Positions 1-9,399 of a stretch of 64,000 bases of DNA are shown piece after piece (the first letter of the stretch is position 1; each line of letters opens with the position of its first letter). The notes under the pieces were generated by a model. It was not told where the DNA came from and did no database searches. It worked only from the letters and a program-made list of their open reading frames with translations. The stretch spans positions 62,001 to 126,000 of the forward strand of contig JAKCPI010000884.1 in assembly GCA_023213315.1 (NCBI GenBank). Reading direction: 5' to 3'. This DNA comes from Euborellia annulipes (lineage: Eukaryota; Arthropoda; Insecta; Dermaptera; Anisolabididae). Made by a program: the position numbers and the translations under genes.

Positions 1-570
1 ATTAATAAAAATAAAATTTGGAAATTAATTGTAATATTCATTTTCTGTTTGGATAATAGGTTGTATTATCAAAAATGAACTTCGAGAGATACTAATAAAT
101 AAATCTTGATATAAACTGTCAGTTTAAACGACGTGACTCAGATGCATTAAAATAAAAGAATTCCTCTGAGAAATTTTTCATAAAAGAGGAAGCTTTATTG
201 AAATTAATTGGCATTCGTCAAAAAGATCTTTCTAGAATATTTCATAAATAATATAATTATTTTACTTTCTTATAGAGCTACGCTAAAATTCTTACTTAAG
301 GAGGAATGGTGGTTATTAAAATTTTTAAGAAGCATGATGACTGATATAGCTTTAAAGTGTTAATTTGAAGTGATGAAAAATAAAAGATGTTAATATTTAT
401 TAGCAAAAGAGAATGAAATATGTGAGCTTAGATCAAGTGATAATGACGTTTTTATAGTCAGCTCATTCTTTTTAACTTTGAAATATAAAATACTCAAGAA
501 AAAAGGTTTAAATATCGTTCCCAAAAATATAATGTATTTATTTAAGAAAATATAAGTCACCCATAAATAA
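1..570. other. AT-rich spacer, no gene seen
   Basis: AT-rich sequence with only short chance open frames. I see no splice-flanked coding exon, no tRNA-like box and no clear terminal repeats. Confidence 0.5.
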
Positions 571-819
571 ACCCTGTTATGCATTGGTGTGTCAAAGACC
601 AAAAAAATTCAAAATCGAGTTAACCACGGAATATTGTTTCAAATGCTTTAATTAATAGTATTTTTTATGAAATATGTCCTAAAAAAATTTATATTTAATG
701 TTACTTGCACAATTGACTACAAAAATTATATATAATCCAATGAAAACAAAAAAACTTTAATGTTAATTTTCTCAAAACTCGATGTTTGGTCTTTGACACA
801 CCATTGCATAACAGGGTCC
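571..819. mobile_element. MITE with CCCTGTTATGCAATGGTG termini, copy 1
   Basis: The ends are inverted repeats: the left end reads ACCCTGTTATGCATTGGTGT and the right end is its complement, TTGCATAACAGGGTCC. Both continue into a shared 'GTGTCAAAGACCAAA' segment. The interior is AT-rich and non-coding. A second copy lies at 11127-11377 in the opposite orientation. The short length and lack of an ORF fit a non-autonomous DNA transposon; the superfamily is not determinable from the ends alone. Confidence 0.7.
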
Positions 820-839
820 AAATATAGGGATTTGAATAA

Positions 840-1488
840 CAAAAATATGGTGTGACTGGTCGCACTTTCTCTTAATAAGAGAGGCCAAGAATTGGGCAAA
901 ACCTAACCTTAACCCCCCGTTTATTGATTTCATTAAAAAAAAACATACATAATGTATGATTAACTCCCCTGCCAAGCAAACAATAACACTTGGAAGGGGA
1001 GTTTACAACAAACAACTTGTGGATAATAACTCATTTCGGTAATCAAAAGTTGTGTCCTGTGCTTGTCATACCAGATTTTTTTGTGTCGAGATATATTTAG
1101 TTTCCACCGATATATTAGAATTCAAGATATCAACAAATTTTGAGAAAATCGAAAAAAACTGAAAAAGTACATCAGTAATGTACTAGTACTCTTTGGCTGA
1201 TTTTGATTAAAAGTTTATTTTCACGCCCTAGGGGGGTGCCTAACTTAAATATAAAATTTAAACCTACTAGGTCTTTTCGATATTGAGATATTTTGTTCAC
1301 AGACAGACCATGTCGCGAAACCTACTTTTTTGGATTCAGGGGACCTCAAAAAGTGTATATCCATCAAAATCTCGACATCGAATTTTTGACATGAATCCAA
1401 TACTTTCTCTCTCTATTTAGAATATAATATAATAATATATATTATATATATTACATATATACCTACATAGGTTTAAGAGAAAGTAAAA
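840..1488 (-). mobile_element. Family M element, copy 1 (interrupted)
   Basis: Reverse-oriented copy of the family M repeat (fullest plus-strand copy at 8131-8823). The terminal hairpin begins at 841 (AAAAATATGGTGTGACTGG), is broken at about 876 by roughly 160 bp of foreign sequence, and resumes at about 1035 through ACCAGATTTTT. The body follows through the FRAME-less motifs shared by all copies ('GTACTAGTACT', 'ATCAAAATCTCGACATCGAA') and ends at the AT-rich 'AAGAGAAAGTA' terminus. The insert holds a small palindrome (962-1003). Confidence 0.75.
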
Positions 1489-3089
1489 ATACAATTTTCC
1501 TTTATTTGAAATAAATATTAAAAATAAAAATAAAAATTAATAAATATTAATATTCAAAAATTATTTTAGGTCATTTAGGTTCAGTCCATGGGCAGCCCCC
1601 CCCACCTCCCCCTTCCAAACGTAAAATAAAAATAAAAAAAGAAAAAATATAGGCCTAAATAAAAAACTGAAAAATTCACGCCATCTGTGAGAAGATATAA
1701 ACTACGAGTGGCGTCATCCCCTATTCCCAGTTAGGTTGTGGCATTTAGGCTTATAAATTAAAAAAATGGATATTAGAAAAGTTTCCGGGGTCTCTTCCGT
1801 ATTGAGCTGGATAGGCCAATGGTTCAGTCCATGTTTATTTAAGTCATTTGTAGCCAACCAATAATGTTAAAATAAATTTTATCCCTTCATGGAGGCTACA
1901 CTACTCGGCAAAATGAAATGAAGGAATAATCTCGGGGCTTTTTTTCTTGCCCAGTAGTGCTATTAGTTAACCCTTGGATCATAAAACAAGAGCCTCTTCT
2001 CTATGGATAGATGCTTATTTATTTAATACTTTCAAACATTAGACTATATTAGCAATCACCGAAACCGAAGTGTTCATTCAACTCTCTCGTGAAGAAAATA
2101 TGAGTCTCGTCAGGTTCATCATGTAATGTTTGTATTGAATTTTAATTAACCAATGAAGAATGGGAATTTCTCATGTGAAAATATTCGATATCTTCTTGCA
2201 ATATTAATAACAAATTATTATTTATAAATTGTATCAACATTTGGCTACGGTAATAAACTGTTATTAATATTAGCTATTAGAAATTTATATTTTAATAATC
2301 CTGTACATAAAATATTATAAAAAGTGTACTATATTAGAAGTAATAAAACATTAACTCTTTTAGTTTCCTTCTCAATTGATTAATTTAATTTTATATCAAT
2401 TTCTATCAGATTCCTTTCAATCAAAAAGGAGAGTATCCTTAGAAGATGTAAGCTGATTAACTAATTATCATTTTTTGGGTAAGTGACTCCCGGTGCTCTA
2501 GTGTCTTGAGTCGAACCTGGGATCTCCAGTCAGGCATCGTTATATTTTATTTGCAGAAAGTAAATTCGAGCTTGGCCACCCACATTATCAAGTGTCCTTT
2601 GGCGCTAGGACAAATTATGCACATTGATGTCCTAGCAGAGTTCTATATTCGTAAGTCAGAAGTGTCAACCTACCAGTAATAAAATATTTGTCTCTTCAAA
2701 TCTTGAATTTTATCTGATTCAAATGGAAAGGTCTCATATTAATAAAATCGTCAAAATTCTTTATTGAAGAAGGTAAGAAATTAAAAACATTAAGCTACGT
2801 TATCCTCGGTGCGACTCTCACAATTATCGTTCAACGATTAAACTTGAGCACTATTTCTTTGTAATTCCTATTAGCTGTTTGGCTCCGAGCGACTGTCGCT
2901 AGAGTCATTAACGATGATCGTATTGATTAATTTAATTTTATATTAAAAAGCCTATTCATCTTTCCTTATACATCTACAGTCCTGAGTGAGTGCATCTTAT
3001 ATTAATTTCTACCAGAATTATTTTAATCAAAAAGGCGACTATTTTTAGAAAGGTGATGGATATAAGCTGAGCAAATATTATTATTTATC
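1489..3089. other. AT-rich spacer with old repeat pieces
   Basis: No secure gene. A short Tc1-like relic is seen at about 1908-1955, with CACTACTCGGCAA facing TTGCCCAGTAGTG. A tRNA-like B box on the minus strand (CCAGGTTCGACTC, around 2505-2525) marks a SINE relic. The stretch 2385-2500 is paralogous to 2930-3370 and supplies the pre-insertion site of the MITE at 3098-3339. Confidence 0.5.
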
Positions 3090-3097
3090 ATTTTTGG

Positions 3098-3339
3098 CAG
3101 GGGCGTATATAGGGCCCCCCCCCGAAATTTCCCAAACACATATACATATATAGGGATATACAGACATCAGCGCAACAAATTTTTCCGCAGGATGGAAAAC
3201 TTTGGTTCCGCAAAAGAAAAAACGTTCCGCAAAAAATTTCGTGTGAAAAAAAATTTAGTTTCTTAAAAAAAAATTTCCTCAGAAAAATTTTCGAGTTCAG
3301 CCCCCCCCCCCCCCGAAAAAATTTCTATATACGCCTCTG
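3098..3339. mobile_element. hAT-like MITE (CAGGGGCGTATATAG), copy 1
   Basis: The termini are CAGGGGCGTATATAG and CTATATACGCCTCTG. They are flanked by an exact 8-bp duplication ATTTTTGG (3090-3097 and 3340-3347). Eight-bp TSDs with a CAG-starting TIR are the hallmark of the hAT superfamily. The interior is 'TTCCGC...AAAATTT' low-complexity sequence with a C tract, and it encodes nothing. A second copy in inverted orientation is at 45778-46036. The uninterrupted paralogue at 2465-2500 supports the TSD call. Confidence 0.85.
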
Positions 3340-4394
3340 ATTTTTGGGATAAGAGACCCCTGGTGCTCAGTAAAAATTGAATTTAATCGTTGGTCGTTAA
3401 CGATTATTTGATTTATCTCAGCACGAAATTAAACTGTTCAATGACGCAAAAATTCTGAGTACTTTTTGTAGTCTTTACGCAGAAATCAATTTTTGGTACA
3501 GACCCTCTTCATTTCTTAGTTCAAACATAGCTGTTTTTTTTTTTTGCTCTTTTTATCCAACAAGGAGAAGTATTTCGTCATCTTCCATCTTCTCAAAAAG
3601 GAATTTCAGAAGGCCTAATAATATTTTACGTCTTCTCAACTGTCTTTTTAAACTCATTCTATAACAAAAAACACAAATTATAATAGAACAATGCGACTGC
3701 GACTAGTGAAAAATAAACAAATCGAACGATAGTATAGGTTCCGAGCAAAATGGTATCGACGATAGTCGTGAGAAGAAAACGCGTAGCTTTAACAATTTTT
3801 CCTTGCATTAGACTAAATTTCATCAATTTAAAATATTCATTTATTTAATCTTTTATTTATCTAAAGCTCTAATTGAATTAATTTTTATTGCTCATATAAC
3901 GGGAAACAAACAAATGACATTTCGATCGGAAAAGGAAATCTTATAAAATTTTATCCTTTTAATGAAGATTATTTTCTAAATTTAAATAAGGTAGAAATTA
4001 GAAAAAAAAAAAGCTACCCCTGAGTGTTTACTGACCTCTAGAGAATTCCTGGGAATGAAGTGTCAATGTTTTATTCATTTCAAGGGCAATAAAGTGGTCT
4101 TTTAGTAGCAACGCCATTTTATAAGCATGGTCTTTTGTTTTTATTATACCTTTTACAGGTAAGAAGGAAAAACCAACTGCGCAACGGTAAGATAAAAAAT
4201 TTCAAAGATAATTAGAATTAACTTTTTTTTTAATTAGTTGAATTTTTTGTTTCCATTATAGATTTTTATTTAAATTGAAGTCGCACTCCCCTACTCTACC
4301 CATCTAAGGAAATACCTAAAATTTATAATTTTATTTAATCGGAGTCGGATATTTTTAACCAGACCCCTAGACCAGGTCAATCAAATATATTTAA
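3340..4394. other. AT-rich spacer, possible recursive splice site
   Basis: No gene is established. At 4141-4195 a pyrimidine-rich tract ends in TTTTACAG directly followed by GTAAGA, with a second GTAAGA donor 28 nt later (see findings). The remainder is AT-rich. Confidence 0.4.
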
Positions 4395-4636
4395 TTTTTA
4401 TGAAAAAAATGAAAACAAAATTGACACCAAAAAGAGAAGATACATTTTGAAAAGCATCTAAAAAATAATTAAAATCGTTAGAGTGAATTTTGTGAAAACG
4501 AAAATAACTGAAAAAGGCCATCAGTAAAGTACTGTACTAATAGGCCTACTCTTTGGCCGATTTTATTTTCTTATTTACGCACCTCAGGAGGGTACCTAAA
4601 TTACATGTAAAATTGAAAGGGTTAAAGTGGCTGTTG

Positions 4637-5085
4637 TATTTAAACAATAGGTGACAGGAGCAGGAGGCGATTAGCCGAGGGGATAAAGCAGTTAAGCTTA
4701 TAATCCTGAGTTGAATACAACTCGAGTTCAAATCCACCTCATGGCAATAAATTATCCAACTCTATTTGAGATGCCTCCTCCTGAGGAAGGAAACGTGAAC
4801 CCACCTCAGTATCATTCCCATGAGAGTTATTCTTCAGAGTAACCACAACGTGTCGAGTCTGACACTAATGACTGAGAAGACAGGAGCAGGCAGCCAGGTT
4901 ATTAGTCTCCATGAAATAAAACTCTCTGTTTAGGAAACAGATTCGGCTTTTAATGAAATATCGCTATCTTATTCTCGTATATGGAGCTGAAGATGGTGTA
5001 TTTCATTAAAAGCCGAAACTGTTTCCTAAACAGTGTTTTATTTCGTGGAGATTAATAACCTGGCTGCTCCCCTATTGTTTAAATA
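4637..5085. repeat. Fold-back element F1 (inverted repeat)
   Basis: The outer arms are TATTTAAACAATAGG (4637-4651) and CCTATTGTTTAAATA (5071-5085). The inner arms, from GCAGCCAGGTTATTA down to TTTTAATGAAATA, pair with 5000-5072 across a loop of about 26 nt. The left arm is split by a SINE (4665-4878). The right side carries CTGAAGA (4987-4993) and GAAAC (5015-5019), 21 nt apart, as in the other fold-back loci. Confidence 0.8.
4665..4878 (+). mobile_element. tRNA-derived SINE (Leu/Ser-like head) with TSD
   Basis: The head contains an A-box-like TTAGCCGAGGGGATAAAGC and a B-box-like GAGTTCAAATCC, spaced as in a tRNA with a variable arm. An exact 12-bp direct repeat, GACAGGAGCAGG, flanks it (4653-4664 and 4879-4890), the expected target-site duplication of L1/RTE-type retroposition. 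It sits inside the left arm of fold-back F1 and is therefore the youngest of three nested insertions. Confidence 0.75.
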
Positions 5086-5577
5086 TAAATTTTTAATCTC
5101 GTAGCTTATTTTATTCATATTTTATTTTGATGATAGACAGACCATTTTGCAGGACCAACTTTTTGGACACAGGGGAACTCAATATTTCCATCAAAATCTC
5201 GACATCCAATTTTGGACATGAATGAGCTGCTCTTTGTCTTTGGTTTTCTACCAAAATTGTTTTATATATTATACTTGGAACTTTATTTTGCAGATTTTTT
5301 ATTTCAAGGTTTTCTCCAGTTCTATTATGAGTTTTGCATTATACTTTTCTACCTTTCTTGTTTAATCACCATTTAACTCTTCAGGGGGCCAATTATTAAA
5401 TCCGATTTTTCCTCCTTAGAGATTTAATCATGATTCTAATTATTCCTTTGTCCAAAAAAGCTTTGTTAAAATAATCGATTATATAAGAAAGGATATTTAA
5501 ATATAATAAACTTTAATACTTGTATTAACTTATAATTATTCCTGGGGAACTATTTTTTCAACTGTATACAATTTCTG

Positions 5578-5735
5578 TTTTTTTTTTTTTTTTTTTTTTT
5601 TTTTTGTTTTTCAGAAGTTTAACTCATTATTTATATTTTTCGATATTTTCTTTCTCTCCGTTTATTTTTCGATATTTTCTTTCATTCTGTTTATTTTTCG
5701 ATATTTTGTTTAGCTTTCGATATTCTCTTTTGCCT
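5578..5735. repeat. T tract and TTTTTCGATATTTTCTTTC minisatellite
   Basis: A run of about 27 T residues (5578-5605) is followed by three to four imperfect copies of a roughly 33-bp unit built on 'TTTTTCGATATTTTCTTTC'. The 95-codon frame across it is a product of the repeat and is not called as a gene. Confidence 0.65.
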
Positions 5736-6007
5736 GTATATTTTATTGTTGGCTATCTACTCTCTACTCGGATATTTTTCGATGTATTTGATTGTTTTGA
5801 TGTTTTACTACGCGTTTATATTTTGTTAGCTCTCGCCCTTAGAGGAGACATCCTTCATTATAAAGCATCATACAATCAGCCAAAATTGTAAAAGGGCACC
5901 CGGCTAGGGCAAAAATAAATAAAAAAAACTCATTATTTATTTAATTTCTATTTCAATTCATCTTCACCTGAATAACTTAAAACGTATGTTCAATATACAA
6001 TCAAGAC

Positions 6008-6335
6008 CAGTGGCGGGCGTCCACTAGGCCAACTAGGCGGCCGCCTAGGGCGGCAACCTGGAGAGGGCGGCAAAAGGGAAAAATAAAAAAATTTATGTTC
6101 CGCGGGCGGCACACAGGGAAAAATTTCGGTCCCGGGGGGGCGGCAAAACTGTTCCGCGGGCGGCACACGGGAAAAATTTTGGTTCCGCGAAAAAAAAAAA
6201 AAAATTTTCGCAGAAAAATTTTTGAGATTGGGGAAAATGTTAAGGAGGGGGCGGCAAATTAAATTTTTAAAGTTTGGGGGGAAGGCGCAAAAAAATATCT
6301 TGCCTAGGGCGGCAGAATAGCTTGCGCCGGCCCTG
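6008..6335. mobile_element. hAT-like MITE (CAGTGGCGGGCG)
   Basis: The ends are CAGTGGCGGGCG and GCGCCGGCCCTG with an exact 8-bp TSD ATCAAGAC (6000-6007 and 6336-6343). The interior has repeated GGGCGGCA blocks and A/T runs. The minus-strand 125-codon frame over it follows from the G/C-rich repeats and matches no family I know. Confidence 0.82.
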
Positions 6336-8130
6336 ATCAAGACTAACATAAGATTGATTGGAACCACGAATGTTGTAACCTCAATGAGTCAGAAGTAAAT
6401 AGCAAAATTATTTGCCGCATCACAATCTCTACTCGGTAGAATAAATTCTTTCATTTTTTGGCTAAAATGTGGTAGTTCTATTATTTGATATTAGGTAGAA
6501 ATAATTTGAGTTGCAACGAGAAACTTTTCTTCCCGATTTCAAATCATTGGATTTTTGTTGCCCAAATGCGCGCTAACCTTTACATGGCCTAAGTTGGCGA
6601 AAAGATTGTGTGTTTGTGTGTGTGAATGGGAAAAAAGCGTGAGTGTGAATGGGAAAATAGTGTGTGTTAAAAAAAAAACGAAATCACGCCGAGTGCTCTC
6701 ATGCGGTAAAATGACTTCATATCAAAAAAAGAAAAAAACACCCCGGGGTATTGAACCACTCTTTCTAAAACTATATTTAGATTTAATGTAGCTTTTATGG
6801 TCAAGTCGCTATGCGTTGCACAAGTAGGGCTATTTTTCGATATTTTTTTGCCTAAAAAATGAGGTTTTTCGAGAAAAAAACTAATTTTGGAGTTAATTAC
6901 TCGGGATTTTTTTATTTATTCTCTTAGAGGTTTTCTTTCCGCACCAAATGACATCCCATTTAGTCTGATCGGATTAGCCGTTTGGAATCTACAGGGGTTT
7001 AAAATCTCAAATTAGAATTTACCGCAGCGCGGTAAAATAAAATGATAGGAAAAAAATAAATGGTGAAATCTTTAGCTGAAAACTCATTCTTTCTAACCGT
7101 ATATTCCCCATAATTATACCTCTTAAGACAGAGGAGTTATTCAAGCCGATAAACTTTTTCTTGCATGACCCTCTAACATGATTTGTAAGACGTCACGTCA
7201 AAAAAGATTTTCTACATAAGGATTTCTTATCAGTTAAGGAACAAGGGTCAAAACGTGTGTAAAGGAAAGTAGAAAAACATTACTAATTCCCCTATTATGA
7301 GTCATCATCAAATGTGCGATATCGAGTAGTGAGATGGCCAGTCTGGAGCCGAGATAACTCGTTGACTTCTCCATATAAGGAACAAATGCCTCGGGACTAG
7401 AGACCTAGGGACAAAGACCCGACTCTTGTCTGTTTTTTAATTGTATTTTATTTATAAATAAATATATAAATATCTTTATACTTAGCTAATTTGTAAAAAT
7501 AAAAAAAATTATGTACAAAGAGGATAAAATCAAAAATCCACTAAAAAAATAAATATAGCTAGGGAATAAAAATGGATGAGAAATTGCAAAGAAAGAATTT
7601 GATTATGAAAGACTAAAAAATAAAGATGGGGGGGGGGGGGGGGACTCAAGAAAGTCGTGCTACTTTGTCTCAATTCGGTTAAGTTTCGTAAATTAAAATA
7701 AAAAAATTTATAGCTCAATTCGATTTCTAAAGGTCAAATACAATCTCAAAAGGAAGTGATTTGTATTTTGAATGAAGATTTAATAGAATAATAATCACCT
7801 TAATTAAACTCTCTGAACATGTGTTAGTATCTGTGCAGTATACAGTATAATAGTTCAATTTTGGCTAGCTACCAATTTCAGATGCATGTGTCTGCATATT
7901 TGAAAAAGGATGTAAGAAAAATATTCTCGGTTTATGGGACATTTAATGCTGAGATGCAAGAAAAATAATGAAGAAAGGCTTAAAGGGATCTCACTCATCG
8001 AAATCAAAGGAGAATATTACAAAGAGATTTTATTTATAGATTCGAAGAGTGTAGAGAACACAATTGACAGTTGTGGAAGACATTGTTCTGGCACATGTAA
8101 ACGATATTTCATATACTCTCAAGTTTCAGA
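6336..8130. other. AT-rich spacer with SINE-A tail relic
   Basis: A plus-strand SINE-A tail relic spans about 6583-6678 (ATGGCCTAAGTTGGCGAAAA, then TGTG/GAATGGGAAAA repeats and an A run). A run of 15 G lies at 7629-7643. One orphan open frame (7916-8248) is listed separately. Nothing else is recognisable. Confidence 0.5.
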
Positions 8131-8248
8131 TTTTTACTTTCTCTTACCTATGTATATATGTAATATATATATAGAGAGAAAGTATTGGTTTCATGTCAAA
8201 ATTCGATGTCGATATTTTGATGGATCTTCACGTTTTGAGGTCCCCTGA
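7934..8248 (+). CDS. Orphan open frame, unrecognised
   Basis: The frame is 104 codons from ATG (open from 7916). Its first 50 residues have a mixed, charged composition with paired cysteines (SCGRHCSGTC) that looks more like protein than the surrounding AT-rich frames. From about codon 66 it runs into the family M element starting at 8131, so the C-terminal half is repeat sequence. A possible donor, GTAAAC, follows SCGRHCSGT. No known domain is visible. It may be a lost exon or chance. Confidence 0.15.
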   Translation: MGHLMLRCKKNNEERLKGISLIEIKGEYYKEILFIDSKSVENTIDSCGRHCSGTCKRYFIYSQVSDFYFLLPMYICNIYIERKYWFHVKIRCRYFDGSSRFEVP

Positions 8249-8278
8249 ATCCAAAAAAGTGGTTTTCGCGACATGGTC

Positions 8279-8319
<41 letters not shown>

Positions 8320-8823
8320 GTGTGTGTGTTTTCAATTTTAAGCATGAAGGAATTGAGCTAGGAGGATGAAATTTTATATTTAAGTTAAACACCCCCGGGA
8401 CCGGAAAAATAAGCTTTTAATCAAAATCGGCCAAAGAGTACTAGTACTTTACTGATGTACTTTTTCAGTTTTTTTCGATTTTCTCAAAATTCGCTCTAAC
8501 GATTTTGATTAAAATTCAAAAATTAATTATTTTTTAGATGCTCTTTCAAATGTATATTCTCGTTTTGCCCTCAAAATTGTTTGAAGCACACTTTACTCTT
8601 GTGCTTCATAGGAAAGATAGGAGAAATGGTTGCCATGGTTACAAAATATAAATATTTTCCCATACTTATAAATTTTACATCTGAATTCAAATGTTCCGCA
8701 CTGTCGTGAACTAAATATATATCGACACAAAAAATCTGGTGTGACAAGCACAGTACACAACTTTCGATTACCGAAGGTAAGAGAAAGTTGTGTGCTGTGC
8801 GCCAGTCACACCAGATTTTTTTT
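8131..8823 (+). mobile_element. Family M element, copy 3 (near complete)
   Basis: The left end is TTTTTACTTTCTCTTACC followed by an AT-rich palindrome closing on AGAGAGAAAGTA. The body contains a (TG)n microsatellite (8283-8330), 'GTACTAGTACTTTACTGATG' and 'GGTTGCCATGGTTACAAAAT'. The right end is a palindrome of about 95 bp, from AAAAAATCTGGTGTGAC to GTCACACCAGATTTTT, with internal arms CACAACTTTC and GAAAGTTGTG. No transposase-like frame exists. It is best regarded as a non-autonomous element with hairpins at both ends. Confidence 0.85.
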
Positions 8824-9029
8824 CTTGGAAGGATATTCGAAAAATAAATTATGGGAGAAAATGATTTTAAGAAGAAAGATATTACAGTGTGACTTATTGC
8901 TGCGAAATCCAATAACATTATCATTCGAAGGTAATATCACAAGCAAGGGCTAACGTTTCGGTCACATTTAAAACCATTTTCAAAACTAAGTTCTTGTTAA
9001 CAAATCGATAACATATTTATCAATTTAAT

Positions 9030-9290
9030 TTTAAGGATCATCGGCCAAAAATAAATACTTTTGCATATTATCCGATTGATTATAAAAATTGCATGGAATG
9101 CTCAGCTATTGTGACATATTGGAAAATTAACGATTTGCAAAACTTCTTTTGATTGTACTGAGGATGATTCCATATCAATAGAATCGAAATATCTACAAAT
9201 AAACGGATAATACGCAAAAGTATTTAATTTTGGCCTACGATTCTTAAAATTAAATTGATTTTCTTTACGACCATCTACAAACAATAACAT
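9030..9290. repeat. Fold-back repeat (AAGGACCGTCGGCC type), copy 1
   Basis: An inverted arrangement of 'CGGCCAAAAATAAATACTTT' at 9042 and 'AAAAGTATTTAATTTTGGCC' near 9217-9236. It is followed by the shared right flank TTAAATTGATTTTCTTTACG and CATCTACAAACAA. The same structure recurs at 56302-56650 and 59328-59470. Confidence 0.65.
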
Positions 9291-9399
9291 ATTTATGCTT
9301 ATTAATGTCCAAAATAACCATAAGAGCAGTGGCGTACCGAGGGGGGGGGGGCGAGGGGGGCGGTCCGCCCCAGGCCCCGAGCCGGCATAGGCCCCCATA

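Larger units (their letters stand above)
4395..5225 (-). mobile_element. Family M element, copy 2, split by a nested insertion
   Basis: The left part (4395-4620) matches the M body in reverse (AAAAGCATCTAAAAAATAATT, 'ACTGAAAAAGGCCATCAGTA', 'GGCCGATTTT'). The right part (5090-5225) resumes with AGACAGACCATTTTGC and ATCAAAATCTCGACATC and runs to ACATGAAT. The gap is filled by a fold-back element (4637-5085) that itself holds a SINE. The hairpin end is missing. Confidence 0.7.

Noticed and set aside
2557..2650. Exon-like block with TTTGCAG acceptor and GTAAGT donor, open in one frame
   Set aside because: It adjoins a tRNA-like SINE relic, has no partner exon, and the translation resembles nothing; 94 nt open by chance is plausible.
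4668..4742. Possible tRNA-Leu/Ser gene
   Set aside because: Exact 12-bp target duplications and a non-tRNA 3' body show a SINE.
5990..6367. 125-codon minus-strand open frame
   Set aside because: It coincides with the hAT-like MITE at 6008-6335 and its GGGCGGC repeats; no domain.
8283..8330. (TG)n tract as a regulatory Z-DNA element
   Set aside because: It is an expanded part of the family M body present in several copies, not a gene-associated site.
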